Both the position numbers and the translations under genes were made by a program. From the NCBI GenBank assembly GCA_031253755.1, contig JAIRVT010000075.1, forward strand, positions 43,301 through 107,300: DNA of 64,000 nt, written 5' to 3'. Of this stretch, positions 32,443-44,071 are shown in pieces. Under the pieces are notes generated by a model. That model saw only the letters and a program-made list of their open reading frames with translations. It was not told the origin of the DNA and did not search any database. Each line of letters opens with the position of its first letter. Within the stretch, counting starts at the first letter, position 1. This stretch comes from Enterobacteriaceae bacterium. Lineage in GTDB: Bacteria; Pseudomonadota; Gammaproteobacteria; Enterobacterales; Enterobacteriaceae.

Positions 32443-33576
32443 TTAGAACTGGTAAGTCAGACCCAGACCCACTACGTTGCGAGCGTTAGCATCGCCACCT
32501 TCGTGTTTGTCCAGCAGGTTGATTTTGTAATCAACGTAAGTAGACAGGTTTTTGTTAAAGTAGTAGTAAGAACCTACAGAAACATATTTAACCAGATCTG
32601 CGTTGAAACCTTTAGTAGCATCGTTACGATTTAGATCTTTACCTTTAGACTGAACATAAGCCAGAGATGGTTTCAGGCCGAAGTCAGAGAATAGATACTG
32701 TGCAACTAATTCGATGTTCTGAGTTTTGTTAGCGATACCGGCAAAGTTGTCTGGTGAACCATCACGATTGTGTTTATGAATGCCTTCACTAGTAGTCATA
32801 TTGCGAGTTTCACCGTACATAGCTGCTAGGTAAACGTTGTTAGCGTCGTATTTAGCCCCCAAGTTCCATGCTTCTGCGCGTTTACCATGAGCAGTGGTAT
32901 CAACCCAGTCACCGTTTGCGCGAGTGGAGTTAGCGTAAGAACCACCCACAGCGATACCGTAACCAACGTCATAAGTAGCCGCTAAACCGTAACCGTCGCC
33001 GTTTGCTTCAGCACCTGTGCGTTCATTTTTGGTACGTACACTGTTTTGACCTTGGTATTGCAGAGCAAAGTTCAGGCCATCAACCAGACCGAAGAAATCA
33101 GTGTTACGGTAAGTCAGCAGACCGGTAGAACGACCAGTCATGTAGCGGTCAGTCTGAGACATAGAATCACCGCCGAAGATTGGCAGTACGTCAGTCCATG
33201 CGTTAACGTCATAGTTTACGCCGTAGTTACGACCGTAATCCAGTGAGCCGTAGTTAGCGAACTTCAGACCCGCGAAAGCCAGACGAGTTCTGGTATTTTG
33301 GCCACTTTGAGTTTCTGAACCGTTAGCTTTCATTTCATATTCCCAACGACCAAAACCAGTCAGTTGGTCAGAAATCTGAGTTTCGCCTTTGATACCGATA
33401 CGTGCGTAAGAAGCATCACCGTCTTCGCCACTTCTTTTATCTGCAAACTGATGACGAACGTCGACTTTACCGTACAGATCCAGTTTGTTGCCGTCTTTGT
33501 TGAAGATCTCAGCTGCGTTTGCTGTACCAGCAACCAGCAGAGCAGGAATTACCACTGCAAGAATATTGCGCTTCAT
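32443..33576 (-). CDS. ompF: OmpF-type general porin (OpnP-like)
   Basis: A trimeric outer-membrane porin for small hydrophilic solutes. The signal peptide [21 protein letters not shown] is followed by mature [19 protein letters not shown]. Alternating beta strands follow, with the loop-3 signature of porins and a C-terminal phenylalanine ([10 protein letters not shown]) needed for outer-membrane assembly. The start at 33576 (377 aa) follows a GAGGGTAATAATA leader as in enteric porin genes. Position between asnS and aspC matches E. coli ompF; the Xenorhabdus orthologue is called OpnP. Control by EnvZ/OmpR is expected from the family; I could not define OmpR boxes with confidence. Confidence 0.95.
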   Translation of the reverse strand: MKRNILAVVIPALLVAGTANAAEIFNKDGNKLDLYGKVDVRHQFADKRSGEDGDASYARIGIKGETQISDQLTGFGRWEYEMKANGSETQSGQNTRTRLAFAGLKFANYGSLDYGRNYGVNYDVNAWTDVLPIFGGDSMSQTDRYMTGRSTGLLTYRNTDFFGLVDGLNFALQYQGQNSVRTKNERTGAEANGDGYGLAATYDVGYGIAVGGSYANSTRANGDWVDTTAHGKRAEAWNLGAKYDANNVYLAAMYGETRNMTTSEGIHKHNRDGSPDNFAGIANKTQNIELVAQYLFSDFGLKPSLAYVQSKGKDLNRNDATKGFNADLVKYVSVGSYYYFNKNLSTYVDYKINLLDKHEGGDANARNVVGLGLTYQF

Positions 33577-33884
33577 TATTATTACCCTCATTGGTGTTAT
33601 TTTAGACATTTGTTACTTCCAGAAACAGAACACTAAAAATTTTCGGAACTATTTATGGGTAACAAGTGTCTTATTAATCTGCGCTCAGTGTTCCATTCGT
33701 TATGGATTTAATCCACCTGCAAAATGCTACAAAAGCACGAAATTAGTAACCAAATGAAAATAGCTGTTTCAAAGTGTAATTTTCAGGGAACTTTTTTCGC
33801 ACGTTTTGCACCATAAAAAGAAAAAAGCCAACTTTCGATGGCTTTTCTCAGGATTGATTTTTGCTTATTTATTGAGCTGATTCA
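33577..33884. other. 308-bp gap: porin promoter region and asnS terminator
   Basis: Between the asnS stop and the porin start (both minus). It holds the asnS terminator (33817-33846) and an AT-rich region that should contain the porin promoter, OmpR sites and 5' UTR. No gene is seen. Confidence 0.6.
33817..33846 (-). terminator. Terminator of asnS
   Basis: AAAAGCCA / TGGCTTTT (33823-33830, 33839-33846) with an 8-base loop. On the minus strand it is followed by a TTTCTTTTT tract. Confidence 0.88.
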
Positions 33885-35285
33885 TTAGAAACTTGCGTTT
33901 CTTGGCGTGCGTGGGAATGGAATAACATCACGTACGTTTGACACTCCGGTGACATAAGCGACCAGACGCTCAAAACCCAGACCGAAACCAGAATGAGGAA
34001 CAGTGCCATAACGGCGCAGATCACGATACCACCAGTAATCTTCCTTATTCAGCCCCATCTCTTCCATACGCTGATCCAGCATATCCAAACGTTCTTCACG
34101 CTGGGAACCACCAATGATTTCACCAATACCCGGTGCCAGAACATCCATCGCCGCAACGGTTTTGCCATCTTCATTCATACGCATGTAGAAAGCTTTGATG
34201 TCTTTTGGATAGTTTTTCATGATAACCGGCGCACCAAAGTGTTTCTCGGCCAGATAGCGCTCGTGCTCAGAGGATAAATCAACGCCCCAGTAAACCGGAT
34301 TTTCAAATTGCTGACCACAGTTTTCCAGAATTTCGATGGCATCAGTGTAATCCAACTGAACGAAATCAGAATCAACGAATTTTTCCAACCGGGTGATGAC
34401 TTCACTGTCAACACGTTCCGCAAAGAATGCCAGATCGTCAGCACGCTCTTCTAACGCGGCTTTGAAGACATATTTCAGCATATCTTCAGCGAGAGTGGCG
34501 ATATCGCTCAGATCAGCGAATGCGACTTCCGGTTCCAGCATCCAGAACTCAGCCAAGTGGCGGCTGGTATTGGAGTTTTCAGCCCGGAAAGTTGGCCCAA
34601 AGGTGTAGACTTTGCTCAATGCGCAGGCATAGGCTTCACCGTTTAACTGACCGGATACGGTTAGAAAAGCTTCACGTCCGAAGAAATCTTTACTGAAATC
34701 AACGTCACCTTTATCGGTCAGTGGCAGGTTTTGCAGATCCAACGTAGAAACGCGGAACATTTCACCGGCGCCTTCAGTATCGGAAGCGGTAATTAGCGGA
34801 GCAGATACCCAGAAAAACCCTTTCTCATGGAAGAAACGGTGTAACGCTTGTGACAGCGTGTGGCGAACACGGGCAACCGCGCCAATCAGGTTGGTACGCG
34901 GGCGAAGGTGGGCAACTTCACGCAGATACTCGATACTGTGGCGTTTTGCTGCCATCGGGTAAGTATCAGGATCTTCAACCATACCCACCACAACGACGTT
35001 GGTTGCTTGTAGTTCAAAACTTTGGCCTTTACCTTGTGACTCAACAACGGTGCCGGTGATTTCTACCGAACAGCCCGTAGTCAGATTCAGAACATCATTC
35101 TGATAATTAGGTAAATTATTATTAACGACGGCCTGTAATGGATTAAAGCAGGAACCGTCATAGACGGCGAGGAATGAGATACCAGCTTTAGAATCTCTTC
35201 TTGTACGTATCCAGCCGCGAACGGTGACTTCACTGCCAACCGCAACACGACCTTGTAGTACATCGACTACAGGCGCAACGCTCAT
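33885..35285 (-). CDS. asnS: Asparaginyl-tRNA synthetase
   Basis: A 466-residue class IIb aminoacyl-tRNA synthetase (E. coli 466) that charges tRNA-Asn. The N-terminal OB-fold anticodon-binding domain begins [25 protein letters not shown]. The catalytic core has motif 2 ([21 protein letters not shown]) and motif 3 ([15 protein letters not shown]). It lies between pncB and the porin gene, as in E. coli. Confidence 0.98.
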   Translation of the reverse strand: MSVAPVVDVLQGRVAVGSEVTVRGWIRTRRDSKAGISFLAVYDGSCFNPLQAVVNNNLPNYQNDVLNLTTGCSVEITGTVVESQGKGQSFELQATNVVVVGMVEDPDTYPMAAKRHSIEYLREVAHLRPRTNLIGAVARVRHTLSQALHRFFHEKGFFWVSAPLITASDTEGAGEMFRVSTLDLQNLPLTDKGDVDFSKDFFGREAFLTVSGQLNGEAYACALSKVYTFGPTFRAENSNTSRHLAEFWMLEPEVAFADLSDIATLAEDMLKYVFKAALEERADDLAFFAERVDSEVITRLEKFVDSDFVQLDYTDAIEILENCGQQFENPVYWGVDLSSEHERYLAEKHFGAPVIMKNYPKDIKAFYMRMNEDGKTVAAMDVLAPGIGEIIGGSQREERLDMLDQRMEEMGLNKEDYWWYRDLRRYGTVPHSGFGLGFERLVAYVTGVSNVRDVIPFPRTPRNASF

Positions 35286-35431
35286 AGATTTCTCTCTTTT
35301 TTATGTAGATTTAGATTTACTGTGATCAGTGTCAAATGACACGGTGACCCATTATCTTACTTGTCATCACGCAGGAAACAAGCAGAAATTAAAGATGTTA
35401 GCGGAGAAATAGGGGAAATAAATGATTTGTT

Positions 35432-35466
35432 ATCGGCGTAACCAGAATGGAGTAGGTTACGCCGAT
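35432..35466 (-). terminator. 12-bp hairpin after pncB
   Basis: ATCGGCGTAACC (35432-35443) pairs perfectly with GGTTACGCCGAT (35455-35466). It lies 43 bp after the pncB stop, in the sense of pncB; the following bases are AT-rich without a clean T-run. Confidence 0.6.
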
Positions 35467-35508
35467 GAAAAATGGGTGAAAACAGGATTTTTGAACTGTA
35501 TTTTTAAG

Positions 35509-36723
35509 CTACAGCGCTTTTTCCATTTCTGGAATATCAAACGCTCTGCGTAATTTATTCACAAAATCAATATCTTGGCACATGGTTTTTCCGGGGCTGT
35601 CAGACAATTTAGCGACAGGTTTGCCATTGCATTCAATCAGTTTAATCACGATATTCAACGGTTTTATTCCCGGAATATTGCAGGTTAACCGTGTACCAAT
35701 ACCAAACATCACATTGATTCGTTTGTGGAAATGACGGTAAAGATCCAGTGATTTTTGCAGATCTAAACTGTCAGAAAATACCAGTGTTTTGGTGAGGGGA
35801 TCGATACCCAGTGACTGATAGTGTGCAATTGCTTTTTCGCCCCAATCTACAGGGTCACCGGAGTCATGGCGCAGGCCGTTATAAGCGATGGCAAAAGGCT
35901 TATCAAAATCCCGCAGGAAAGCATCCATCGTGATGCAGTCTGTCAGCGCAATACCGAGCTGGTTCGGATATTCATCCAGCCAGGTTTGTAGCGCAGCCCG
36001 CTGACTATTGGCGAGTATCGGGCTAATTTGCTGATGTGCCTGAAACCATTCATGAGCCTGTGTGCCAAGCGGCGCCAGATCAAGCTGTTGTGCCAGTTGA
36101 TAGTTACTGGTTCCTATCAGATAAGGAAAGCTCTCTTTCAGTTCTTTGACGATGGCATATTGCACTTCGTGTGAAAAACGGCGACGGGTACCGAAATCCA
36201 TCAATTTGAAACCGGACAGATCAATATTTTCTGCTGCTGCATCTTGATAGAACAGTTCAATCAACTTTCTGAGCTGGCTGACAGCCATTTCTGGCTTGAT
36301 ATCAGGGGAGTGATGGCGGTGAACCAATTCGCTGATCAGGGCAAGTAATGGCACTTCCCACAGGATAACCTCACGCCATAACCCTGAAATTCGGATAGCG
36401 AGCTGTCCTTTATCCGTGACGGAAACTTCAACTTGCTCAGGATTAAAACGGAAAGTTTTGAACCAATCCAGATAATCTTGCTTAAAGAATGGTAGACTGG
36501 CGAGATATTCAGCTTCGGTTTCTGTCAGGGCTAAATCAGCCATCATAGTGATTTGATGACGCAATGCCTCGGCGTATTCACCGAGCAGCTCATCACCACG
36601 GCAGCGAAATTCAGCAACAACCTGAATATCATTGTAATGGTGGTACACCGCTTGTTGCATATGAAACTTATAAGCATCAGTGTCAAGCAGTGATTTAATA
36701 ATCGGGGTAGCGTCTAAAGTCAT
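35509..36723 (-). CDS. pncB: Nicotinate phosphoribosyltransferase
   Basis: PncB converts nicotinate, PRPP and ATP to nicotinate mononucleotide in the NAD salvage pathway. The 404 residues (E. coli 400) start [44 protein letters not shown] carries the histidine that is phosphorylated during the cycle, and [11 protein letters not shown] and [10 protein letters not shown] are PRPP-site motifs. It is divergent from pepN across a 332-bp gap, the E. coli arrangement. Confidence 0.97.
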   Translation of the reverse strand: MTLDATPIIKSLLDTDAYKFHMQQAVYHHYNDIQVVAEFRCRGDELLGEYAEALRHQITMMADLALTETEAEYLASLPFFKQDYLDWFKTFRFNPEQVEVSVTDKGQLAIRISGLWREVILWEVPLLALISELVHRHHSPDIKPEMAVSQLRKLIELFYQDAAAENIDLSGFKLMDFGTRRRFSHEVQYAIVKELKESFPYLIGTSNYQLAQQLDLAPLGTQAHEWFQAHQQISPILANSQRAALQTWLDEYPNQLGIALTDCITMDAFLRDFDKPFAIAYNGLRHDSGDPVDWGEKAIAHYQSLGIDPLTKTLVFSDSLDLQKSLDLYRHFHKRINVMFGIGTRLTCNIPGIKPLNIVIKLIECNGKPVAKLSDSPGKTMCQDIDFVNKLRRAFDIPEMEKAL

Positions 36724-37055
36724 GGCGCGTCAGGCATCCTCGCGGAGCATTTATTTGCTAAATCGATAAAGTCGGAAGAGTATACCGTGATTATGATGTT
36801 ATTAAAGCCACATCATCGCATATATTTTTCCGGCCATTAGGGATTAAGGTTGATCAATTTATAGATGATATCATGTTAAATACAAGATGAGAGGGTAATT
36901 AGCACAAAATAACCAACCCCTTATTACATAAATGACGCATTTATTTAATGAATGATTAACATCTAGAAAAAGACATTTCTCGATTGAAAGGGCAAACGCT
37001 CTGTGGCAGCGTTAGCTTCTCACTATATTTTCACTAGTAATGAAAAAGGTTTCTT
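36724..37055. other. 332-bp divergent promoter region, pncB / pepN
   Basis: No gene is supported. The only structure I see is a small inverted repeat AACGCT-N7-AGCGTT (36995-37013), about 45-60 bp upstream of the pepN start. AAGG before the pepN ATG is its ribosome site. Confidence 0.5.
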
Positions 37056-39674
37056 ATGACACAACAGCGGCTTGTTAAACATCGCCTGGATTATAAAGCG
37101 CCAGATTACACAATTACAGATATTAATCTCGATTTTGACCTAAACGCAGATAAAACAACTGTAACAGCCACCAGCCAGATAAAACGTCTGGCGAGTGAGG
37201 TAACACCTCTTATTTTAGATGGGGAAAATCTCACCTTAAAGCATATTTATATTGATGATATTGCATGGGAACACTATCAAGAGCAGGAAGGTAAGTTAGT
37301 TATTGAGCAGGTACCGGCTCAGTTTACCCTGAAAATTATCAGCGAAAATCACCCTTCTGCGAATACGGCGCTTGAAGGGTTATACGTATCAGGTGATGCT
37401 TTGTGTACTCAGTGTGAAGCGGAAGGTTTTCGCCACATTACTTATTATCTGGACAGGCCGGATGTACTGGCGCGTTTCACGACCTGTATCACGGCAGATA
37501 AATCCGCCTATCCCTATTTATTATCCAATGGCAACCGTGTCGGGCAGGGCGTGCTGGACGATGGCCGTCATTGGGTGAAATGGCAGGATCCATTCCCGAA
37601 ACCGGCTTACCTGTTTGCGCTGGTCGCGGGGAATTTTGATGTCTTGCGTGACACGTTTGTCACCCGCAGCGGTCGCGAAGTGGCGTTAGAGTTGTTTGTT
37701 GATCGGGGAAATTTAGATCGTACCGATTGGGCCATGACTTCATTGAAAAACGCGATGAAGTGGGATGAGAGCCGGTTTGGTCTGGAATATGATCTGGACA
37801 TTTACATGATCGTCGCCGTTGATTTCTTCAATATGGGAGCGATGGAGAATAAAGGGCTGAATGTCTTTAACTCCAAATATGTATTAGCAAAAACTGAAAC
37901 GGCAACAGACAAAGATTATCTGGGCATTGAAGCGGTGATTGGTCATGAATATTTCCATAACTGGACAGGCAACCGGATCACTTGCCGTGATTGGTTCCAG
38001 TTAAGCCTGAAAGAAGGGCTGACCGTATTCCGTGATCAGGAATTCAGTTCTGATTTAGGTTCACGCTCCGTTAACCGGATTAATAATGTGCGCGTTATGC
38101 GTGCCGCCCAATTTGCTGAAGATGCCAGCCCGATGGCGCACCCGATTCGCCCCGATCAGGTCATGGAAATGAATAACTTCTACACGCTGACGGTCTATGA
38201 AAAAGGTGCAGAAGTGATTCGGATGATCCACACTTTGCTGGGCGAAGCGCAGTTTCAGGCGGGAATGCAGCTTTATGTTCATCGTCATGATGGCAGCGCG
38301 GCAACCTGTGATGATTTTGTTCAGGCTATGGAAGATGCGTCAAACGTTGATCTGACTCTATTTCGCCGTTGGTATAGCCAGTCAGGTACGCCAGTGCTGA
38401 CGGTTCGCGACGAATATGACGCAGAGAAACAGCAATATATTCTGCATGTCAGCCAGATGACACCTGCAACAACGGATCAGAAAGAGAAATTGCCTCTGCA
38501 TATTCCTTTAGACATTGAGCTGTATGACGAACATGGGCAAGCCATTCCGCTGCGTCGTGACGGCCAGCCGGTACATCACGTTCTGAATGTGATTAACGCA
38601 GAACAGACATTTATCTTTGATGATATTCCATCTCAGCCGATTCCTTCTTTATTACGTGAATTTTCAGCGCCTGTGAAATTGGATTATCCCTACAGTGATA
38701 CCCAATTGGCTTTCTTAATGAAACATGCGCGTAATGAATTTTCCCGTTGGGATGCAGCTCAGGCGCTGTTGGCAAATTATGTCAAACTGAATGTTGCCCG
38801 TTATCAGCAATCTCAGCCAATAAGCTTGCCAATCCATGTGATTGATGCTTTCCGTTCCGTGTTGCTGGATAAAGACATCGACCCTGCGTTGGCTTCTTTG
38901 ATCCTGACGCTGCCATCCGAAAACGAAATGGCAGAGCTGTTTACGGTGATTGATCCACAGGCCATTCACGAAGTCCTTTGTGCTATCACGCGCAGTCTGG
39001 CGACGGAAATGGCGGATGAATTTGCTGCTGTTTACCACAGTGTTCACACAGGCGCTTATCGTGTCGATCATCAGGATATTGCAAAACGCGCATTACGCAA
39101 TATCTGTCTGTATTATTTAGCCTTTATTGAAGATAAAACGCTGGCGGATAAATTAGCCGCGGCTCAGTATTATCAGGCAGATAATATGACGGATACCGTT
39201 GCTGCGTTGTCTGCGGCGATGGCGGCAGAATTGCCTTGCAGCTATCAATTGATGGATGAATTTGATCAGCGCTGGCATCAGGATGGTTTGGTTATGGATA
39301 AATGGTTTATGCTTCAGGCAACCAGCCCGGCCTTTGATGCACTGGATAAAGTTCGCAGTCTGCTGGAGCATCGCTCTTTTAGCCTGAGCAACCCAAACCG
39401 GGTTTATTCTCTGCTGAGAACATTCTTTGGTAATAACGCAGTAGCATTCCATGCGGAAGATGGTCGTGGCTATCAGTTCCTGAAAGAAATACTGACTGAC
39501 TTGAACACACGCAATCCACAGGTCGCTTCACGTTTGATTGAACCGCTGATTCGCCTGAAACGTTATGACGAAAAACGGCAGGCCTTGATGCGTTCTACTT
39601 TGGAGGAGCTGAAAGTATTGGAAAACTTATCCGGTGACTTGTTTGAAAAAATCACCAAAGCGCTTGAAAGCTGA
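37056..39674 (+). CDS. pepN: Aminopeptidase N
   Basis: An 872-residue M1 zinc aminopeptidase (E. coli 870) that removes N-terminal residues from peptides in the cytosol. The exopeptidase motif GAMEN appears near residue 261, and the zinc motif HEYFHNWTGNR starts at His297, with its glutamate ligand about 18 residues later (LKEGLTVFRDQEF). The large C-terminal helical domain is complete. Confidence 0.98.
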   Translation: MTQQRLVKHRLDYKAPDYTITDINLDFDLNADKTTVTATSQIKRLASEVTPLILDGENLTLKHIYIDDIAWEHYQEQEGKLVIEQVPAQFTLKIISENHPSANTALEGLYVSGDALCTQCEAEGFRHITYYLDRPDVLARFTTCITADKSAYPYLLSNGNRVGQGVLDDGRHWVKWQDPFPKPAYLFALVAGNFDVLRDTFVTRSGREVALELFVDRGNLDRTDWAMTSLKNAMKWDESRFGLEYDLDIYMIVAVDFFNMGAMENKGLNVFNSKYVLAKTETATDKDYLGIEAVIGHEYFHNWTGNRITCRDWFQLSLKEGLTVFRDQEFSSDLGSRSVNRINNVRVMRAAQFAEDASPMAHPIRPDQVMEMNNFYTLTVYEKGAEVIRMIHTLLGEAQFQAGMQLYVHRHDGSAATCDDFVQAMEDASNVDLTLFRRWYSQSGTPVLTVRDEYDAEKQQYILHVSQMTPATTDQKEKLPLHIPLDIELYDEHGQAIPLRRDGQPVHHVLNVINAEQTFIFDDIPSQPIPSLLREFSAPVKLDYPYSDTQLAFLMKHARNEFSRWDAAQALLANYVKLNVARYQQSQPISLPIHVIDAFRSVLLDKDIDPALASLILTLPSENEMAELFTVIDPQAIHEVLCAITRSLATEMADEFAAVYHSVHTGAYRVDHQDIAKRALRNICLYYLAFIEDKTLADKLAAAQYYQADNMTDTVAALSAAMAAELPCSYQLMDEFDQRWHQDGLVMDKWFMLQATSPAFDALDKVRSLLEHRSFSLSNPNRVYSLLRTFFGNNAVAFHAEDGRGYQFLKEILTDLNTRNPQVASRLIEPLIRLKRYDEKRQALMRSTLEELKVLENLSGDLFEKITKALES

Positions 39675-39684
39675 GTTGTGATAA

Positions 39685-39708
39685 TTCCTCCGGCCGATGC
39701 CGGAGGAA
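39685..39708. terminator. Hairpin between pepN and the pyrD leader
   Basis: TTCCTCCGGC (39685-39694) pairs with GCCGGAGGAA (39699-39708). No T-run follows on the plus strand, so it is a weak pepN terminator or an mRNA 3'-end stabiliser. On the minus strand it immediately follows the stop of the candidate small gene at 39716-39841. Confidence 0.5.
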
Positions 39709-39715
39709 GAAAAAA

Positions 39716-39841
39716 TCACTCATAGGGCATAAAAATATCTTCCTCGTTGCGTTTACATTCTGACAGGATCTCTTTAAGATGCTCGGCGCTTATTTCATCG
39801 TCATCATGACCTGTTATTATGGTTGTTGCAGGAGATTGCAT
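39716..39841 (-). CDS. Candidate 41-residue acidic small protein, antisense to the pyrD leader
   Basis: The minus strand has an open frame from ATG at 39841 to TGA at 39716, encoding an acidic peptide with a central helix-like stretch [20 protein letters not shown] and ending FMPYE. I do not recognise it. Its start shares the CATG palindrome with the pyrD start codon, so it would be transcribed from inside pyrD. No clear ribosome site is seen. TGCCCTATGA near its end resembles an ERIC left end, which suggests chance origin. The even composition favours a real or recently lost gene only weakly. Confidence 0.25.
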   Translation of the reverse strand: MQSPATTIITGHDDDEISAEHLKEILSECKRNEEDIFMPYE

Positions 39842-40850
39842 GTATTATCCGCTTCTAAAAAAGGCACTGTTCCAGCTTGATCCGGAACAGGCACATGAGC
39901 TTACTTTCCGACAGCTCAAACGCGTTACCGGTACTCCTTTCGAATTCTTCATCCGCCAGTCAGTTGCCACTAAGCCCGTTACTTGTATGGGGCTATCATT
40001 TAAAAATCCTCTTGGTTTAGCCGCAGGTCTCGATAAGAACGGTGACTGCATTGACGCATTTGGTGCAATGGGATTTGGTTTTGTTGAAATCGGTACGGTA
40101 ACGCCACGTCCACAGGTCGGGAATGATAAACCGAGATTATTCCGTGTTGTTGAAGCGGAAGGCATTATTAACCGAATGGGTTTTAATAATCTTGGGGTTG
40201 ATAATCTGGTCGAGAATGTTAAACAGGCGAAATACGACGGGATTATCGGAATTAATATCGGTAAGAATAAAGATACGCCAGTAGAGAATGGTAAAGATGA
40301 TTATTTAATTTGTATGGATAAAGTTTATGCCCATGCAGGTTATATAACGATTAATATCTCATCACCAAATACACCGGGTCTGAGAACGTTGCAGTATGGT
40401 GACGCGTTGGATGATCTCTTATCAGCGATTAAAAATAAGCAAGGTGAATTACAGCAGAAATACCAAAAATATGTGCCAGTTGCTGTTAAAATTTCCCCTG
40501 ATCTGACAGAAGAAGAATTAGTAAAAATTGCAGATAGTTTAATCCGTCATCAAATCGATGGGGTTATTGCGACGAATACCACATTAGACAGAAAAATCAT
40601 TGAAGGATTGAGTCATTGCCAACAGGCTGGTGGCTTAAGCGGGCGTCCTGTACAGTTGCGCAGCACAGAAATTATCCGCCGCCTTTCTCAGGAACTCAAC
40701 GGCCAGATACCTATTGTGGGTGTGGGCGGAATTGATTCATTAATGTCTGCCAGAGAAAAAATGGAAGCCGGCGCTTCATTAATTCAGATATTTTCCGGCT
40801 TTATCTATAAAGGGCCAAAATTAATCAAAAATATTATCAATTATATCTGA
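39840..40850 (+). CDS. pyrD: Dihydroorotate dehydrogenase (quinone), class 2
   Basis: PyrD oxidises dihydroorotate to orotate in pyrimidine synthesis and passes electrons to quinones at the inner membrane. The start [21 protein letters not shown] gives 336 residues, the E. coli length, and has the N-terminal membrane-associating helices of class 2 enzymes. FMN and substrate motifs: [42 protein letters not shown] (with the catalytic serine) and GVGGIDS. CAGGAG lies 5-6 bases before the ATG. Confidence 0.97.
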   Translation: MYYPLLKKALFQLDPEQAHELTFRQLKRVTGTPFEFFIRQSVATKPVTCMGLSFKNPLGLAAGLDKNGDCIDAFGAMGFGFVEIGTVTPRPQVGNDKPRLFRVVEAEGIINRMGFNNLGVDNLVENVKQAKYDGIIGINIGKNKDTPVENGKDDYLICMDKVYAHAGYITINISSPNTPGLRTLQYGDALDDLLSAIKNKQGELQQKYQKYVPVAVKISPDLTEEELVKIADSLIRHQIDGVIATNTTLDRKIIEGLSHCQQAGGLSGRPVQLRSTEIIRRLSQELNGQIPIVGVGGIDSLMSAREKMEAGASLIQIFSGFIYKGPKLIKNIINYI

Positions 40851-41063
40851 ATAATTACGGCAATTTTGAGTTGGGGGTTTATTTCTTTCCCCGACTCGTC
40901 TATATTTTGCTTATTGGATTAAAATTTTATCAATTCTTTTGCATTCCTATTAGAGTGGCACTTATTTTTAAGCCATTATATTTTTTTAACATAGGGTTTT
41001 TAAATAAATCGTTTTTGGACATATGTTGTTGGACAATTCATTTTGGGCATAAAAGGGTAACCA

Positions 41064-41630
41064 ATGAAAATTAGACCTGATGATCAGTGGCAATGGTATT
41101 TTGATACAGAGCATGACCGTATCATGCTCGATCTGGCTAATGGCATGGTTTTTCGCTCTCGCTTTCCTGCCAAAATGTTAACAAATTATGCCATTGCAAT
41201 GAAAAAAAACAGTTTTTCGGTTGATGATGCAGCACTCTATTATACTTTCGAAGAACATGCCCGCCGTATTAATATTGCACCTGCTCTGCGATCTGAATTA
41301 GCACTGAACAGTGTCGTTGCCTTTCGTTTTATGAAACCACTGATGCCCAAAAGTTGGTATTTTTCTGTCTCTTCTTTAATCACTAAACCAGAGCAGGGAG
41401 AAATTGTTCAGGTTTATTTACAAGATGATGAGAGACAAGAAAGTAGAGCAGAAGCAATATTTATGGTTGCTGAAGCGGGTGACAACGCCAGTGTTTGTCT
41501 ATTGGCACAGCAAACATTGGATTTGGGTGATCGCGTGATGAATTTTTGTGATCCGATAAAAATAATGAACGATCGTTTGATGCCTTATATTGAGCCAACA
41601 GCGGCATCAATATATGATCAGGCGATTTAA
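41064..41630 (+). CDS. zapC: Cell division protein ZapC
   Basis: A 188-residue cytosolic FtsZ-ring-associated protein (E. coli YcbW/ZapC 180) that promotes FtsZ bundling. It starts MKIRPDDQWQWYFDTEHDRIMLDLANGM, characteristic of the family. It follows pyrD by 213 bp, as in E. coli. ycbX, which follows zapC in E. coli, is absent, and an ERIC-like repeat lies in its place. Confidence 0.94.
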   Translation: MKIRPDDQWQWYFDTEHDRIMLDLANGMVFRSRFPAKMLTNYAIAMKKNSFSVDDAALYYTFEEHARRINIAPALRSELALNSVVAFRFMKPLMPKSWYFSVSSLITKPEQGEIVQVYLQDDERQESRAEAIFMVAEAGDNASVCLLAQQTLDLGDRVMNFCDPIKIMNDRLMPYIEPTAASIYDQAI

Positions 41631-41790
41631 TAAAGGAATACTGTTCTAAACGCTTTCATTCTTCTGTACATTCCTGCTTATCGAGAACTTCCGGCATTCT
41701 TCATACAGTCACTACAACTTTTATTTTCACTCAGCGTGCGCAATCTTATGACATGTTGCGGGTATTCGCTATAATGGCGGCAATTTTTTG

Positions 41791-41865
41791 GTATGCCCGT
41801 CGTCTTTCAAGTTGCCTCTTTGTTGGCTGCGCTCACTCACCCCGGTCAATTCATAGGGCATAATA
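41791..41865 (-). repeat. ERIC-type repeat, internally shortened, inverted
   Basis: TATGCCCGTCGTCTTTCAAG, then TTGTTGGCTGCGCTCACTCA, then CCCCGG and TCATAGGGCATA match the ERIC right end, right core (GCTGCGCTCACTCACCCC) and left end. About 50 bp of the central palindrome are missing. It lies between zapC and rlmKL. Confidence 0.8.
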
Positions 41866-41916
41866 CCTTTTTTAGTGAGTAATATTTAGTGAGTAATAGT
41901 TTTGGTGAATAAAAGC

Positions 41917-44067
41917 ATGAACTCTCTCTTTGCCAGCACGGCACGTGGACTGGAAGAACTGTTAAAGAACGAACTGGAAACGCTGGGTGCGCAATCCTGC
42001 AAAATTGCTCAAGGTGGAGTTCATTTTGAAGGCACAGAACAGGTGATGTATAAAAGTTTGCTCTGGAGCAGGCTGGCATCGCGCATTTTGCTTCCACTTA
42101 ATGAATTCAAGGTGTATAGCGATCTGGATCTTTATCTTGGTGTTCAGGCTATTGACTGGACTGAAATTTTCTCAGTCAACAGTACATTCGCTGTTCATTT
42201 CAGCGGCACAAATGAAGAAATCAGAAATACCCAATATGGTGCGCTGAAAGTTAAAGATGCCATCGTTGACAGCTTTGTCCGTAAAATCAAACAGCGCCCC
42301 GATGTTGCCAAGCAACAGCCGGATGTACGCATCAATGTTTTTCTGAATAAAGAAAAAGCCACTGTCTCACTGGATTTAAGCGGAGAAGGTCTGCATATCC
42401 GTGGTTATCGTGATCTAGCCGGGCAAGCGCCGTTAAAAGAGAATCTGGCTGCCGCGATTGTGATGCGTTCTGGCTGGAGCGCGGGAACCGCAATGGTTGA
42501 TCCTATGTGTGGCTCAGGAACACTGTTAATCGAAGCCGCCATGATGGCGACAGACTGCGCACCGGGTTTACACCGTCAATTTTGGGGATTCACTTCATGG
42601 CTGAAATTCGATGAAGCCCTTTGGCGTGAAGTAATGACAGAGGCGCAGGTACGTTTTCGCCGCGGCCTGCAAGAAACCACATCACGCTTTTTTGGTAGCG
42701 ATATTGACCGTCGGGTCATGGATATGGCGCGTTCAAATGCCCGCAGAGCTGGCGTTGCCCAATTAATCCAATTCCAACAAGGTGATGCGAGCAAACTGGA
42801 AAATCCACTGCCTGAAAACGCGACGGGTACGGTACTGAGTAACCCGCCTTATGGCGAACGTCTTGAAAGTGAACCAGCCTTGATTGCTTTGCACAGTATC
42901 TTTGGCCGGGTGGTAAAAAAACGTTTTCCCGGCTGGCGCTTATCCTTGTTCAGTGCATCACCGGAATTGTTAAGCTGCCTGCAATTACGGGCAGAACGCG
43001 AGTTCAAAGCGAAAAACGGCCCGCTGGACTGTGTGCAGAAAAACTACCTTATCAGTGCTATCCAGAAAAGTGATCTGACTCAGGAAAACATATTGGCATC
43101 AAACAGTGATCGTGGGATTGCTGAAGATTACGCCAATCGTCTGCGTAAGAATGAGAAAAAACTGAGTAAATGGGCCAAACAGCAGGGTATCAACTGCTAT
43201 CGTTTATATGATGCCGATTTGCCTGAATATAATGTTGCTGTCGATCGTTATGCGGATAAAGTGATCGTGCAGGAATATGCACCACCGAAATCCGTTGATG
43301 CCAATAAAGCCCGTCAGCGTCTCTTTGATGTGGTCAGTGCCACCATGAGTGTATTGGAATTGCAGTCCAATCAGCTGATTCTGAAAACCCGCCAGCGCCA
43401 GAAAGGCAATAGCCAATACGAAAAAATGGCTGAAAAGAAAGAATTCTTTTTGGTGAATGAATATGGTGCAAAATTCTGGGTTAACCTGACGGATTATCTG
43501 GATACCGGCTTGTTCCTTGATCACCGTATCGCCCGCCGGACACTGGGGGCAATGAGTCAGGGGAAAGATTTCCTCAATTTGTTCGCCTATACCGGTTCTG
43601 CCACCGTTCACGCCGGATTGGGCGGCGCACGTTCGACGACGACCGTGGATATGTCCCGCACTTATCTTGAATGGGCGGAAAAGAACTTGCAGGTCAATAA
43701 CCTGACAGGACGCCAGCACCGTTTGATTCAGGCCGATTGTCTTGGCTGGCTGGCCCAAACCCATGAACAGTTTGACGTGATTTTTATTGATCCGCCGACA
43801 TTTTCCAATTCCAAACGCATGGAAGACTCATTTGACGTTCAGCGCGATCACATCGAATTAATGAAACAATTAAAACGCCTGCTGCGCCGGGGAGGAACAT
43901 TGATGTTCTCCAATAATAAGCGGGGTTTTAAAATGGATTTTGCGGAACTGGAAAAATTAGGTCTGGTTGCCGAAGAGATTACCGAAAAAACCTTATCGCA
44001 GGATTTTGCCCGTAACCGCCAGATCCATAACTGCTGGCTGCTACGTCACGCAGGCGAGGAAAAATAA
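41917..44067 (+). CDS. rlmL: Bifunctional 23S rRNA methyltransferase RlmKL
   Basis: A fused enzyme that methylates G2445 (N2, RlmL part) and G2069 (N7, RlmK part) of 23S rRNA. The start [20 protein letters not shown] gives 716 residues (E. coli 702). The N-terminal THUMP domain is followed by the first methyltransferase ([27 protein letters not shown]) and, after residue ~400, the second ([32 protein letters not shown]). A GTG at 41902 in frame is less likely as start. Confidence 0.97.
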   Translation: MNSLFASTARGLEELLKNELETLGAQSCKIAQGGVHFEGTEQVMYKSLLWSRLASRILLPLNEFKVYSDLDLYLGVQAIDWTEIFSVNSTFAVHFSGTNEEIRNTQYGALKVKDAIVDSFVRKIKQRPDVAKQQPDVRINVFLNKEKATVSLDLSGEGLHIRGYRDLAGQAPLKENLAAAIVMRSGWSAGTAMVDPMCGSGTLLIEAAMMATDCAPGLHRQFWGFTSWLKFDEALWREVMTEAQVRFRRGLQETTSRFFGSDIDRRVMDMARSNARRAGVAQLIQFQQGDASKLENPLPENATGTVLSNPPYGERLESEPALIALHSIFGRVVKKRFPGWRLSLFSASPELLSCLQLRAEREFKAKNGPLDCVQKNYLISAIQKSDLTQENILASNSDRGIAEDYANRLRKNEKKLSKWAKQQGINCYRLYDADLPEYNVAVDRYADKVIVQEYAPPKSVDANKARQRLFDVVSATMSVLELQSNQLILKTRQRQKGNSQYEKMAEKKEFFLVNEYGAKFWVNLTDYLDTGLFLDHRIARRTLGAMSQGKDFLNLFAYTGSATVHAGLGGARSTTTVDMSRTYLEWAEKNLQVNNLTGRQHRLIQADCLGWLAQTHEQFDVIFIDPPTFSNSKRMEDSFDVQRDHIELMKQLKRLLRRGGTLMFSNNKRGFKMDFAELEKLGLVAEEITEKTLSQDFARNRQIHNCWLLRHAGEEK

Positions 44068-44071
44068 TACT

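Noticed and set aside
33577..33884. micF-like antisense RNA near the porin gene
   Set aside because: No separate promoter and terminator pair complementary to the porin leader was found; micF is normally next to ompC.
37650..37665. Possible matS site (GTGAC...GTCAC) in pepN
   Set aside because: The arms are separated by 6 bases instead of 3, so it does not fit the MatP consensus.
40871..41074. Plus-strand frame of 67 residues upstream of zapC
   Set aside because: Hydrophobic, AT-driven composition, no ribosome site, and it overlaps the zapC start; no family resemblance.
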